64,000 nt of DNA from Saccharothrix longispora (GTDB lineage: Bacteria; Actinomycetota; Actinomycetes; Mycobacteriales; Pseudonocardiaceae), in contig NZ_NSDM01000003.1 in the NCBI RefSeq assembly GCF_030852425.1, forward strand, positions 372,001-436,000. Direction: 5' to 3'. This document shows positions 6,516-15,388 of the stretch, piece by piece. Below the pieces are notes generated by a model. The model was not told the DNA's origin. It did not search any database and saw only the letters and a program-made list of their open reading frames with translations. Each line of letters opens with the position of its first letter. The stretch's first letter is position 1. The position numbers and the translations under genes were made by a program.

Positions 6516-7256
6516 GTGTTGGAGGCGGCGGCGTGGGGGCTGCTGGCCGGGTCGGCGCTGCTGGTGGGCGCGCTCGTCGGGTACCTGGTGCGGGTGCCGC
6601 GGGGCGTGGTGGCGGCGGTGATGGGGTTCGGCAGCGGCGTGCTGATGTCGGCGGTGGCGTTCGAGCTGGTGGGGGAGGCGCACGAGCTGGGCGGCCTGCT
6701 GCCGACGACGGCGGGGTCCGCGCTGGGCGCGCTGGTCTACACCGGGGCGAACGTGCTGCTGGCCAGGCGCGGCGCGCGGCACCGCAAGCGGTCGGACGGC
6801 CGGCAGCCGTCGGAGGCGGAGCAGGCCGGGTCGGGCACGGCCATCGCGGTGGGCGCGCTGCTCGACGGCATCCCGGAGTCGGTGGTGATCGGGACGAGCC
6901 TGCTGGCGGGCGGCGGGGTGAGCGCGGTGACCGTGGCCGCGGTGTTCATCTCGAACGTGCCGGAGGGCCTGTCGTCGGCCGCGGGCATGCGCCGGGCAGG
7001 CCGTTCGCGCCGCTACGTCTTCGGCTTGTGGACGGGGATCGCCCTGGTCAGCGGCCTGGCGTCGATGCTGGGGTACGGCCTGCCGGTGGGGGTGTCGCCG
7101 GTGTGGTTGGCGGGGATCACCGCGTTCGCCGGCGGCGCGATCCTGTCGATGGTGGCGGACACGATGATCCCGGAGGCGTTCGACGACGCGCACCTGCTCG
7201 TGGGCCTGGTGACCGTGGCGGGCTTCCTGACCGCCTTCGCCCTGTCCCACGCGTGA
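6516..7256 (+). CDS. ZIP-family metal transporter
   Basis: A 246-residue polytopic membrane protein with about seven to eight hydrophobic helices. The metal-path helices carry LLDGIPESVVIGTSL and FISNVPEGLSSAAGM, the paired PE motifs of bacterial ZIP proteins; the first has Asp where classical ZIPs have His. A polar His/Arg-rich loop (RRGARHRKRSDGR) follows helix 3, as in ZIP proteins. ZIPs move zinc or other divalent cations toward the cytoplasm. GTG at 6516 was chosen because GGGGAGG precedes it; an in-frame ATG at 6468 is less likely because it overlaps the divergent epimerase start. Confidence 0.82.
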   Translation: MLEAAAWGLLAGSALLVGALVGYLVRVPRGVVAAVMGFGSGVLMSAVAFELVGEAHELGGLLPTTAGSALGALVYTGANVLLARRGARHRKRSDGRQPSEAEQAGSGTAIAVGALLDGIPESVVIGTSLLAGGGVSAVTVAAVFISNVPEGLSSAAGMRRAGRSRRYVFGLWTGIALVSGLASMLGYGLPVGVSPVWLAGITAFAGGAILSMVADTMIPEAFDDAHLLVGLVTVAGFLTAFALSHA

Positions 7257-7257
7257 C

Positions 7258-7284
7258 GGGGGCGCCCCCGGCGGGAGCGCCCCC
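7258..7284. terminator. Bidirectional hairpin between ZIP gene and xylB
   Basis: An 8-bp stem GGGGGCGC/GCGCCCCC (7258-7265 with 7277-7284) lies in the 33 bases between two convergent genes. Confidence 0.6.
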
Positions 7285-7289
7285 GGATC

Positions 7290-8669
7290 TCAGCGGTCGA
7301 CGGTGAGGTCGCGCGCGGACGCGTAGCGCTCGCGCACCCACGGCGTCGGCTCGGCCTCCACGGTGGTGGACGCGAGGTCCGACCACAGCGGGGCCTCGGC
7401 GAGGCCGCTCGCCGCCCACGCCGCCTGGCGGGCGGCGCCGTCGGCGACGTACTCGCCGGGCGACGGCACGACGACCGGGCACCCGAACACGGCCGCCGCC
7501 ACCTGCTGCACGGCGGCGGACCGGGCACCGCCGCCGATGAGCAGCACCCGTTCGACGGGGGTGCCCAGCGCCACGAGGGCGTCGACGGCGTCGGCCAGGC
7601 TGCACACGAGGCCCTCGACCGCGGCCCTGGCCAGGTGGGCCGGGGTCATGGTGTCGAGCCGCAGGCCGTGCAGCGCGCCGGTCGAGTCCGGCTTGTTCGG
7701 CGTCCGCTCCCCCTCCAGGTAGGGGATGAACGCCAGGCCGTCCGCGCCGGCCGGCGCGCCCAGGGCGAGCGCGGACAACTCGTCCAGGCCCACCCCGAGC
7801 ACGCGGGCCGTCGCGTCGAGCACCCGCGAGGCGTTGAGCGTGCACACCAGCGGCAGGTGGCCGCCCTCGGCGTCGGCGAACCCGTTGACGGTGCCGGTGC
7901 CGTCGGCGATCGGCCGCGACGACCGCGCGAACGCGGTGCCGGACGTGCCGACGGACACGACCACGTCACCGGGGCGCGCCTGCACGCCCAGGGCCGCCCC
8001 CGCGTTGTCGCCCGCGCCCGCGCCGAACCGACCGGCGGTCAGCTCGGCGGGGCCGAGGACCCGCGGCAGCGCGACGACCCGGCCGAGCGCGAGTTCGAGC
8101 AGGTCCGGTCGGTAGTCCTCAGTGGACGGTGACCAGTAGCCGGTTCCGCTGGCGTCGCTGCGGTCCGTGGTGATGGCGTCGAGGGACGTCTGCCCGGACA
8201 GCTTCCAGGTGAGCCAGTCGTGCGGCAGGCAGACGGCCGCCACGCGGGCGGCCGCCTCCGGCTCGTTCGTCGCCAGCCAGCGCAGCTTGGTGACGGTGAG
8301 CGAGGCCACCGGCACGCTGCCGACCGCCTCCGCCCACGCCGCCGGCCCGCCCAGCTCGGCGGTCAGGTCGACCGCCGCGCCCGCCGACCGGGTGTCGTTC
8401 CACAGCAGCGCCGGGCGGACGACCTCGCCGGCCTCGTCGAGCACCACCATGCCGTGCTGCTGCGCGGCGACCGACACCGCCTCGACGTCGTCGAGCCCGC
8501 CCGCGTCCGCGATGGCCGCCTGGAGCGCGTCCCACCACGCGTGCGGGTGCACTTCGGTGCCCGCCGGGTGCGCCGCACGCCCCTCGCGCACGAGGGCGCC
8601 GGTGTCGGCGTCCCGCACCACCACCTTGCACGACTGGGTGGACGAGTCGACGCCCGCGACGAGCGCCAT
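7290..8669 (-). CDS. xylB: Xylulokinase
   Basis: A 459-residue FGGY-family sugar kinase that phosphorylates D-xylulose with ATP to xylulose 5-phosphate. It begins [15 protein letters not shown] (phosphate-binding loop), has [11 protein letters not shown] and LLWNDTRS near residues 70-95 (the xylulose site), and [13 protein letters not shown] in the C-terminal ATPase half. Its ATG overlaps the stop of xylA by one base within ATGA, so xylA and xylB form a coupled operon. Length and motifs match the family, and no defect is seen. The operon is probably repressed by the divergent ROK protein until xylose is present. Confidence 0.95.
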   Translation of the reverse strand: MALVAGVDSSTQSCKVVVRDADTGALVREGRAAHPAGTEVHPHAWWDALQAAIADAGGLDDVEAVSVAAQQHGMVVLDEAGEVVRPALLWNDTRSAGAAVDLTAELGGPAAWAEAVGSVPVASLTVTKLRWLATNEPEAAARVAAVCLPHDWLTWKLSGQTSLDAITTDRSDASGTGYWSPSTEDYRPDLLELALGRVVALPRVLGPAELTAGRFGAGAGDNAGAALGVQARPGDVVVSVGTSGTAFARSSRPIADGTGTVNGFADAEGGHLPLVCTLNASRVLDATARVLGVGLDELSALALGAPAGADGLAFIPYLEGERTPNKPDSTGALHGLRLDTMTPAHLARAAVEGLVCSLADAVDALVALGTPVERVLLIGGGARSAAVQQVAAAVFGCPVVVPSPGEYVADGAARQAAWAASGLAEAPLWSDLASTTVEAEPTPWVRERYASARDLTVDR

Positions 8670-9808
8670 CAGCGCGCGCCCAGCAGGTGTTCGAGCGCCA
8701 GCTGGCTGAGCTTGACGAAGCCGAACCCGCGCTGGGCGGCGGCCTCCGGGTCGATGTCGTCGGCCTTGATGAAGTCGGCGATCGACTCGCCCTCGGCCAG
8801 GGTCGGCTCGGCCAGCTCGTAGACGCCGCTGTACTTCAGCGCCTCCTGCACCTCGGGGTCGGCGCGGAACGCCGCCGCCCGCTCGCGCAGGATCTTGTAG
8901 GTGCGCATGTTGGCGGCGGCGGAGTCCCACACGCCGTCGAGGTCCTCGGTGCGCAGCGGCTTGTAGTCGAAGTGCCGCGGGCCCTCGTAGCCGCCGTTCT
9001 CCAGCAGGTCGACCAGGAAGAACGCGGACAGCAGGTCGCCGTGGCCGAAGACGAAGTCCTGGTCGTAGCGCGGGCCCTTCTGGCCGTTGAGGTCGATGTG
9101 GAACAGCTTGCCCTGCCACAGCGCCTGCGCGATGCCGTGGACGAAGTTGAGGCCCGCCATCTGCTCGTGGCCGACCTCGGGGTTCACGCCGAACAGCTCG
9201 TGGTGCTCGAGCTCGTTGATGAACGCGATGGCGTGGCCGATGGTGGGCAGCAGGATGTCGCCGCGCGGCTCGTTGGGCTTGGGCTCCAGGGCGAACTTGA
9301 GCCCGTAGCCCTGCTCCTCGGAGTAGGCGGCGATGGTGTCGAGCGCCTCGCGGTACCGGTCGAGGGCGGCGCGCACGTCCTTGCCCGCGTCGACCTCGGA
9401 GCCCTCGCGGCCGCCCCACAGCACGATGGTCTCGGCGCCCAGCTCGTGGGCGAGCTCCAGGTTGCGCAGCACCTTGCGCAGCGCGAACCGGCGGACGCCG
9501 CGGTCGTTGCTGGTGAAGCCGCCGTCCTTGAACACCGGGTGGGTGAACAGGTCGGTGGTCACCATGGGCACGACCAGGCCGGTCTCGTCGAGGGCGGCCC
9601 GGAACGCGGAGACGCGCTTGTCGCGCTCGGCAGCGTCGGCGCCGAACGGGACCAGGTCGTTGTCGTGGAACGTGATGCCCCACGCGCCGAGCTCGGCGAG
9701 CTTGCGCACCGCCACCGGGGCGTCGAGCACGGGGCGGCTCGCGAGGCCGAAGGGGTCACGCCCCTGCCAGCCGACCGTCCACAGACCGAAGCTGAACTTG
9801 TCCGACAC
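8669..9808 (-). CDS. xylA: Xylose isomerase
   Basis: A 379-residue TIM-barrel enzyme that converts D-xylose to D-xylulose with two divalent metals. The catalytic region [12 protein letters not shown] (His48, Asp51), the metal-binding [11 protein letters not shown] and [11 protein letters not shown] are all present. The length fits the short class of isomerase known from actinomycetes. Translation starts at a GTG six bases after GGAGGT (9814-9819 on the minus strand). It is first in the xylAB operon, opposite the ROK regulator, with an AAGTTT palindrome in between. Confidence 0.97.
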   Translation of the reverse strand: MSDKFSFGLWTVGWQGRDPFGLASRPVLDAPVAVRKLAELGAWGITFHDNDLVPFGADAAERDKRVSAFRAALDETGLVVPMVTTDLFTHPVFKDGGFTSNDRGVRRFALRKVLRNLELAHELGAETIVLWGGREGSEVDAGKDVRAALDRYREALDTIAAYSEEQGYGLKFALEPKPNEPRGDILLPTIGHAIAFINELEHHELFGVNPEVGHEQMAGLNFVHGIAQALWQGKLFHIDLNGQKGPRYDQDFVFGHGDLLSAFFLVDLLENGGYEGPRHFDYKPLRTEDLDGVWDSAAANMRTYKILRERAAAFRADPEVQEALKYSGVYELAEPTLAEGESIADFIKADDIDPEAAAQRGFGFVKLSQLALEHLLGAR

Positions 9809-9823
9809 GAGGACACCTCCAAA

Positions 9824-9844
9824 TAAGTTTGATGCCTAAACTTA
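9824..9844. promoter_or_regulatory. Probable ROK (XylR) operator
   Basis: A perfect inverted repeat TAAGTTT-N7-AAACTTA (9824-9830, 9838-9844) sits in the short space between divergent xylA and the repressor gene. The arm is like the AGTTT core of known XylR sites. It is AT-rich against very GC-rich surroundings and overlaps the expected promoter of both genes. Confidence 0.75.
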
Positions 9845-9870
9845 ACCCACTTTGCGGCTAGTATCCAGTG

Positions 9871-11058
9871 GTGTCCAGACCGCCAGTGCCCCGACCGCAG
9901 CCGGCGAGCCAGCACACCGTGCGCCGGCACAACTCCGCCCTGGTGCTCGACGCCATCGCGGACGCGCCCGGTTCGTCCCGCGCCGCCGTCGCCGCGCGTA
10001 CCGGCCTGACCAAGGCCACCGTGTCCAGCCTGGTCGACCGGATGATCGGCGCGGACCTCGTGGCCGAGGGCGGCGCGCAGACCCGGTCCGGACCCGGCCG
10101 GCGCGGCACCGCCCTGCACCTGTCCCCCACCGGACCGCACGGCCTGGGCGTCGAGATCGGCGTGGACTACCTCGCCACCTGCCTGGTCGACCTCACCGGC
10201 CGGGTGCGCGCCCGCTGGCTGCGGCACAGCGACAACCGCGACTCCTCCCCCGCCCGGGTGCTGGCCAAGGTCGCCTCGGCGGTGCGCACGGCGGCCCGGG
10301 AGGACGTGCCGATCGGCGGCGTCGGGGTCGCCGTGCCCGGCCTGGTCGAGGTCGCGGGCGGCACGCTGAGGGTCGCGCCCAACCTGGGGTGGCGCGAGGT
10401 GGACGTGCGCGGCGAGCTGACCAGGCGGGTCTCCCTGGACGTGCCGGTGCTCGTGGGCAACGAGGCGAACCTGGCGGCACTCGCCGAGCTGTGGCACGGC
10501 GACGTGTCGGACGACTTCGTGCACATCTCCGGCGAGATCGGCATCGGCGCGGGCATCGTGGTCGGCGGCCGGCTGTTCGAGGGCGTGTCCGGGTTCGGCG
10601 GCGAACTGGGCCACCTGTCGGTCGACCCGCGCGGCCCCGAGTGCGGGTGCGGCTCGCGCGGCTGCCTGGAACGCCTGGCCGGGCAGGACCCGATCGTGCG
10701 GGCGGCGGGCGTGCCGGGGGTCGAGGAGCTGCTGGCGGCGCTGGCCGCGGGCGACAGGGCGGCGACCGCGGCCGTGCGGACCGCCGCGAAGTGGCTGGGC
10801 GTGGCGCTCGCGGGCACCGTGAACCTGCTCGACCTGCCGACCGTGGTGCTCGGCGGCACCTACGCGCGGCTGGAGCCGTGGCTGCGCGGACCGCTGCGCG
10901 CCGAGCTGGACCGGCGGGTGGTCAGCGCCGAGTGGTCCCCGGTGCGGGTGGTCGCCTCGTCGCTGGGCGCGGAGGCCGCGGTGCGGGGCGCGGCGGGCAG
11001 TGCGGTGCGGGCGATCCTGGCCGACCCGGACCCCTACGTCACGGCCGCGCTGGCGTGA
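9871..11058 (+). CDS. xylR: ROK-family transcriptional repressor of xylose genes
   Basis: A 395-residue ROK protein. The N-terminal winged helix-turn-helix reads RAAVAARTGLTKATVSSLV (about residues 35-53); the C-terminal sugar-kinase-like domain has GVGVAVPGLVE, GEIGIGAGIVVGG and the zinc motif CGCGSRGCLE. It lacks a separate metabolic role and, being divergent from xylAB across a palindrome, most likely represses xylAB and itself and is released by xylose. A TAGTAT -10 at 9859-9864 ends just ahead of tandem GTG codons (9868, 9871), so the mRNA is probably leaderless and either GTG could be the start. Confidence 0.92.
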   Translation: MSRPPVPRPQPASQHTVRRHNSALVLDAIADAPGSSRAAVAARTGLTKATVSSLVDRMIGADLVAEGGAQTRSGPGRRGTALHLSPTGPHGLGVEIGVDYLATCLVDLTGRVRARWLRHSDNRDSSPARVLAKVASAVRTAAREDVPIGGVGVAVPGLVEVAGGTLRVAPNLGWREVDVRGELTRRVSLDVPVLVGNEANLAALAELWHGDVSDDFVHISGEIGIGAGIVVGGRLFEGVSGFGGELGHLSVDPRGPECGCGSRGCLERLAGQDPIVRAAGVPGVEELLAALAAGDRAATAAVRTAAKWLGVALAGTVNLLDLPTVVLGGTYARLEPWLRGPLRAELDRRVVSAEWSPVRVVASSLGAEAAVRGAAGSAVRAILADPDPYVTAALA

Positions 11059-11542
11059 GCGCCGCGAGCAGCGCCCGGTAGGTCCCCTCCACGTCGCCCT
11101 CCACCGAGGCGACGACGACCGGGCGGCGGGCGGCGACGACCTCCACCAGCAGGTCGTGGAACCGCGCCAGCACCTCCGGCGACTCGTGCACGGTGCCGCG
11201 CCGGGCGAACCGGCGCAGCGCGTCCTCCTTCTCCGCGAACAGCACGACCTCGTGGAACGACGCGCCGACCTCGGCCGCCAGCGCCTCCAGCCGCTCCAGG
11301 AAGTCCACCCGCCCCAGGAACTGCGGCACCACGACGTCGTGGCCGGACCGCAGGTGCACGCGGGCGGCGGCGATCGCGATGTCGCGGGCCGGCGGGCCCG
11401 CCCGGCCCGGGTCGCCGCTGATCAGGTCGCGGACCCGGTCCACGTCCAGGGCCAGCGCGCCCGGCCGGTCCGCGGTGTACCGGCGGGCGAGCGTGGACTT
11501 GCCGCAGCCCGGCGGTCCGTTGAGCGCGATCAGGCGGGGCAC
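11039..11542 (-). CDS. P-loop kinase-like ATPase
   Basis: A 167-residue protein with Walker A LNGPPGCGKSTLARR (about 7-21), a DxD-type segment ALDVDRVRDLI and no other domain. This is the build of small-molecule P-loop kinases (AAA_33/gluconate-kinase-like) that phosphorylate sugars, nucleosides or antibiotics. The substrate is not evident. Its 3' end overlaps the end of the ROK gene by 20 bases, tail to tail. No partner gene is adjacent on the same strand. Confidence 0.8.
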   Translation of the reverse strand: MPRLIALNGPPGCGKSTLARRYTADRPGALALDVDRVRDLISGDPGRAGPPARDIAIAAARVHLRSGHDVVVPQFLGRVDFLERLEALAAEVGASFHEVVLFAEKEDALRRFARRGTVHESPEVLARFHDLLVEVVAARRPVVVASVEGDVEGTYRALLAALTPARP

Positions 11543-11746
11543 GGCACCGAGCCTAACCGCAGGAATCGGGCTTGTCGGGCGCGTTCGTCACACCGTGAAC
11601 ACGACCGGACACGGACGAGAACCGCGGAGCACCGCGTTCACCCGTATGCACGCTTCGAAGCGGGCCCACCGCCCCGGCGGTTCTGAGAACCTGGACGGCG
11701 CCCCGGACGCCGCCGAGGACCGGGGGTACTGGTCAGGGGGTGACCC

Positions 11747-14491
11747 GTGCCGCGTGGAGAGCGACCGCTGGACGCCGGTGACAGCCCGCTGCTCACGTTC
11801 GCCGCGGAGCTGCGCTCGCTGCGCGACCGGGCCGGTGGGCTCAGCTACCGGCAGCTGGGCGCACGCGCCCACTACTCCGCCACGACGCTGTCCGACGCGG
11901 CGGGCGGCCGCAAGCTGCCCACCCTCGCCGTGACGCTGGCCTACGTGCGCGCCTGCGACGGGGACGTGGCCGCGTGGGAGGAGCGCTGGCGGCGGGTCGC
12001 CGCCGAGGTGCTGCCCTCCCCCGAACCCGGCCCCGACGAGGGCCACCCGCCCTACGCGGGGCTCGCCGCGTACGGCACCGAGGACGCCGACTGGTTCTTC
12101 GGCCGCGACCTCGTGCTCGACGAGCTGGAGAAGCGCCTCACCCGGCGGCGGTTCGTGGCGGTGTTCGGCGCGTCCGGCGCGGGCAAGTCCTCGCTGCTGC
12201 GCGCGGGCCTGGTGCCCCGCTTCACCGGGCGCGTGGCGGTCGTCACGCCCAGCGGGTCAGACGTGCGGGCGGACCGGCTCGACCTCGACGTGGACCTGCT
12301 GATCGTGGACCAGTTCGAGGAGGTGTTCACGCTCTGCCCGGACGTCGCGCGGCGCACCGCGTACATCGACGCCCTGCTCACCGCCGACTGCACGGTGGTG
12401 CTGGGGGTGCGCGCCGACTTCTACGGGCACTGCGCGCAGCACCCGGAGCTGGTGGAGGCGGTGACCGACGGGCAGCTGCTGCTCGGGCCGATGGGGCCCG
12501 AGGAGCTGCGCCAAGTGATCATGCAGCCCGCCGTGAAGGCGTCGTGCACGGTGGAGACGGCCCTGGTGTCGCGGCTCGTCGCGGACGCCACCGGCCAGGC
12601 CGGGGTGCTGCCGCTGATGTCGCACGCCCTGCTGGAGACGTGGCGGCGGCGGCGCGGCACGACGCTGACCCTGGCCGGCTACGAGGCGGCGGGCGGCGTC
12701 CAGCACGCCCTCGCGCAGACCGCCGAGCGCACGTTCACCTCGCTGGACAAGCCGCGGCGGGCGCTCGCCCGGCAGGTCTTCCTGCGGCTCACCGCCCTGG
12801 GCGACGGCACCGAGGACACCAAGCGGCGGCTGCCGCGCGCCGAGCTGGACCCCGGCGCGGACGTCGACCTGGTGCTCGACCGCCTCGCGCACGCCCGGCT
12901 GCTGACCCTGGACCGGGACGGCGTGGAGATCGCGCACGAGGCGCTGATCCGCTCGTGGCCGAGGCTGCGCGGCTGGCTCGCCGAGGACCGCGACGGCCTG
13001 CGCACCATGCGGCAGCTCACCGAGGCCGCCGCCACCTGGGCGTCCCTGGGGCGCGACCCGGACGCGCTGTACCGGGGCACGCGGCTGGACACGGCGGTCG
13101 AGTGGACGCAGCGCGACGGCGTGTGCACCAGCACCCAGGAACGCGCCTTCCTCGCCGCCGGCCTGGCCGCCCGCGACCAGGAGCGGCTGCTCGCGCAGCG
13201 CCGCACGCGCAGGCTGCGGCAGCTCGTGGCGCTGCTGGCCGTGCTGTTGATGTGCTCGGGCACGGCGGTGTTCTTCGCGATCCGGGCGCAGGACGAGGCC
13301 AACGAGGGGTGGCGCTCCTCGGCCGCCTGGTCCGTCTCCAACCAGTCGCAGGCGCTGCGCGGCAGCAAGCCCGGGCTGGCCGACCAGCTCGCGCTGACCG
13401 CCTACCGGCTCAACCCGACCGAGGCGCTGCGCAACGGCGTGCTCGCCGCCAACGCGGCGAGGGCGTACGACGTGGTCACCCGCTCGGCGTTCCCGTCCGG
13501 CCAGGGCCTCGACCCCGACGGCACGCCGCGGCCGAACGCCCGGGTGCCCGTCCCGGCCGACGACGTGTACCGCAGGCTGGCCGACCGCATGGGGCCGGGC
13601 GCCGTGGTCACCTCGGTGGTCGTGGAGAGCGGCGCGCGGGCGTACGCCACCACCGTGCAGGACCAGGTGGGGCAGGTCTGGGACGTCACCGACGCGATCA
13701 ACCCGGAGGTCATGCACGTCTTCGGCGGCCCGGTGTCGCGCATCGCGTTCGACCCGGTGGGCGCGGACCGGATCGTCACCGCGTCCCCGCTCGCCGAGGT
13801 GGCGCTGTGGGACTGGGTGCCGTCGGCGCCGAAGGGCCAGCAGGCGCGGCAGAGGTCGCGCCTGACGAAGCACGACCGGCCGCTGAACGGCCTGGGCTTC
13901 AGCCAGGACGGCGGCACCGCGATCACCTACGACGACGCGGGCGTGATCCGGCTCTACGACCTGGCCGACCCCGCGCAACCCCACCGGATCACCGAGCTGC
14001 GCACCGCGCAGGACGTCACCGCCGTGGCGCTGTCCCCGGACCGGGGGACGCTGGCCGCCGGCCTGGCGAACGGCCTGCTGCGGATCTGGGACGTCACCAG
14101 TCCCGGCGATCCCCGGAGCAGGGTGTCGCAGAAGGTGCACCCGGACGCGATCCGCGCGCTGGCCTTCCGCCCCGAGGGCGCGCCGGCGCTGGTGACGGTC
14201 GGCGAGTACGACCGGGTGATGCTGTGGGACGTGGCCGACACGGCGGCGCCGCGCGAACTGGCCCGGATCAGCGGGGGCACCGCCGGCGTCAACGGGGCGG
14301 CGTTCGGCGACACCCCGTCGAAGGTGGTCACCTCGAACGACGACGGGACGACCCGGTCGTGGGAGTTCGACTTCGACGTCGCCGTGGAGGCCATCTGCGG
14401 GCGGGTGGAGGCGCACATCTCGCGCGAGGAGTGGTCGCAGTACGTGGAGTCGGTCAGCGGGGCGCTGGACTACCGCCGGCCGTGTGAGTGA
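11747..14491 (+). CDS. HTH-nSTAND1 NTPase with WD40 repeats
   Basis: A 914-residue multidomain regulator. Residues ~15-70 form a Cro/C1-type helix-turn-helix (LSYRQLGARAHYSATTLSDA). Residues 102-470 are an nSTAND1 NTPase with Walker A GASGAGKSS (141-149) and Walker B LLIVDQFEEVF (about 186-196). One membrane helix (LLAVLLMCSGTAVFFAI, about 490) follows, then WD40-like repeats to the end, recognisable by IWDVTSP, LWDVADT and similar motifs. STAND proteins act as NTP-driven sensors; the propeller outside the membrane may sense a ligand while the HTH/NTPase stays in the cytoplasm. The GTG start follows a weak GGGGG. Target and signal are unknown. Confidence 0.88.
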   Translation: MPRGERPLDAGDSPLLTFAAELRSLRDRAGGLSYRQLGARAHYSATTLSDAAGGRKLPTLAVTLAYVRACDGDVAAWEERWRRVAAEVLPSPEPGPDEGHPPYAGLAAYGTEDADWFFGRDLVLDELEKRLTRRRFVAVFGASGAGKSSLLRAGLVPRFTGRVAVVTPSGSDVRADRLDLDVDLLIVDQFEEVFTLCPDVARRTAYIDALLTADCTVVLGVRADFYGHCAQHPELVEAVTDGQLLLGPMGPEELRQVIMQPAVKASCTVETALVSRLVADATGQAGVLPLMSHALLETWRRRRGTTLTLAGYEAAGGVQHALAQTAERTFTSLDKPRRALARQVFLRLTALGDGTEDTKRRLPRAELDPGADVDLVLDRLAHARLLTLDRDGVEIAHEALIRSWPRLRGWLAEDRDGLRTMRQLTEAAATWASLGRDPDALYRGTRLDTAVEWTQRDGVCTSTQERAFLAAGLAARDQERLLAQRRTRRLRQLVALLAVLLMCSGTAVFFAIRAQDEANEGWRSSAAWSVSNQSQALRGSKPGLADQLALTAYRLNPTEALRNGVLAANAARAYDVVTRSAFPSGQGLDPDGTPRPNARVPVPADDVYRRLADRMGPGAVVTSVVVESGARAYATTVQDQVGQVWDVTDAINPEVMHVFGGPVSRIAFDPVGADRIVTASPLAEVALWDWVPSAPKGQQARQRSRLTKHDRPLNGLGFSQDGGTAITYDDAGVIRLYDLADPAQPHRITELRTAQDVTAVALSPDRGTLAAGLANGLLRIWDVTSPGDPRSRVSQKVHPDAIRALAFRPEGAPALVTVGEYDRVMLWDVADTAAPRELARISGGTAGVNGAAFGDTPSKVVTSNDDGTTRSWEFDFDVAVEAICGRVEAHISREEWSQYVESVSGALDYRRPCE

Positions 14492-14528
14492 CCGTGCGGA
14501 CGGGCGGTCGCGGGTCGATAATCCGGGC

Positions 14529-14936
14529 GTGACCACCCCACGCGACGACCGCACCGAGGCTCCTCCGACGACCCCGATCCCGGTCGGCCCGGCGGTGCCG
14601 GTGCCGCGGGACACGCACGACCCGGCCGTCCGGCCGGAACCCACCCGACCGGGTGGAGGCCAACCGGGTGGGGATCAGCCGGGGAAGATCCGGCGGACCA
14701 GGATCAGCGGCACGTGGGTCGCGGTGCTCGCCTCGGTCGTCGTGCTGATCTTCCTGCTGGTGTTCGTCCTGCAGAACCCGACCGGCGTCACGATCCACTT
14801 CCTGGGCTTCTCCGGGACGCTGCCCCTGGGGGTCGCCCTGCTGTTCGGCGCGATCGCCGGCGCGGTGCTGGTGGGCCTGGTCGGCGCAGCCCGGATCATG
14901 CAGCTGCGCCGCCAGGCCAAACGAGGGCTCCACTAG
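14529..14936 (+). CDS. LapA-domain (DUF1049) membrane protein
   Basis: A 135-residue protein with a ~55-residue Pro/Arg-rich cytoplasmic N-terminus and two membrane helices. The motif VLQNPTGVTIHFLGFSG between the helices is the LapA (lipopolysaccharide assembly protein A) domain signature, and the C-terminus RIMQLRRQAKRG is cationic. In actinomycetes these small proteins are of unknown function, presumably envelope-related. GTG at 14529 gives a sensible N-terminus; an upstream in-frame GTG at 14484 would overlap the WD40 gene. It follows that gene by 37 bases and may be co-transcribed. Confidence 0.82.
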   Translation: MTTPRDDRTEAPPTTPIPVGPAVPVPRDTHDPAVRPEPTRPGGGQPGGDQPGKIRRTRISGTWVAVLASVVVLIFLLVFVLQNPTGVTIHFLGFSGTLPLGVALLFGAIAGAVLVGLVGAARIMQLRRQAKRGLH

Positions 14937-15120
14937 ACCCGGGAGCGGGTCCGGCCGTGCGGGTGGACCCGGTGGGGTGACGTCGCTGCCCTGCCAGCTC
15001 GCCTGGAACCCGGATCCCCACCGGGCCACCCGCGGCGGTGCTCCCGTTCCAGCCCTCGTCGTCGGTGGTCACGACGGCGGCGCCGGTCTGCCATCGTGCT
15101 GCGCTCCTTCGCGCGGAGTT

Positions 15121-15156
15121 GGGGGAGGCGGTGGGCGAGAGGGAACCGCCTCCCCC
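15121..15156. terminator. 12-bp hairpin downstream of lapA-like gene
   Basis: A perfect stem GGGGGAGGCGGT/ACCGCCTCCCCC (15121-15132 with 15145-15156) and a 12-base loop. It could end plus-strand transcription from the LapA gene or a minus-strand transcript from the orphan operator region. Confidence 0.55.
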
Positions 15157-15205
15157 GGGCCGGTGCACACCCCGGTCGCTTCACGGGGAAGCCGGCGACC
15201 GAGTC

Positions 15206-15223
15206 TCTGGGAGCGCTCCCAGA
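15206..15223. promoter_or_regulatory. Orphan CebR operator
   Basis: A perfect 18-base palindrome containing TGGGAGCGCTCCCA, identical to the site upstream of cebE and to the known Streptomyces CebR consensus. It lies beyond the 3' end of cebR with no protein gene positioned to be controlled on either strand. Confidence 0.85.
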
Positions 15224-15338
15224 TGTGTGAACAGGACGTTATCCAGGGTGATCGTCGGTCGGCAATAGTTCTCCGCTGGGCCATCCGAGTGATGTTGTGC
15301 CCGCTGAGACGATCACACCGCCGAACGGGCGCGGGTAC

Positions 15339-15375
15339 GCGAACCGGCCGGTGACCTGGTCACCGGCCGGTTCGC
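15339..15375 (-). terminator. Terminator of the ceb operon
   Basis: Nearly perfect 16-18-bp palindrome (GCGAACCGGCCGGTGACC with its complement at 15358-15375) just after the cebR stop. Confidence 0.8.
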
Positions 15376-15388
15376 GGCGGATCGGGGT

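Larger units (their letters stand above)
14937..15388. other. Gene-free interval with hairpins and an orphan CebR operator
   Basis: About 450 bases without a convincing gene. It holds a hairpin (15121-15156), a CebR-type palindrome (15206-15223) and the terminator of the ceb operon (15339-15375). Short open frames here have compositions like frame shadows and no recognisable domain. Confidence 0.7.

Noticed and set aside
11724-11729. GGGTAC ahead of the nSTAND gene
   Set aside because: No GNNT is found 14-16 bases upstream.
14933-15095. A 53-codon minus-strand frame with AAGGAG before its ATG, downstream of the orphan CebR operator
   Set aside because: The protein is almost all Arg, His and Gly with no family likeness, and a strong hairpin lies between operator and ATG.
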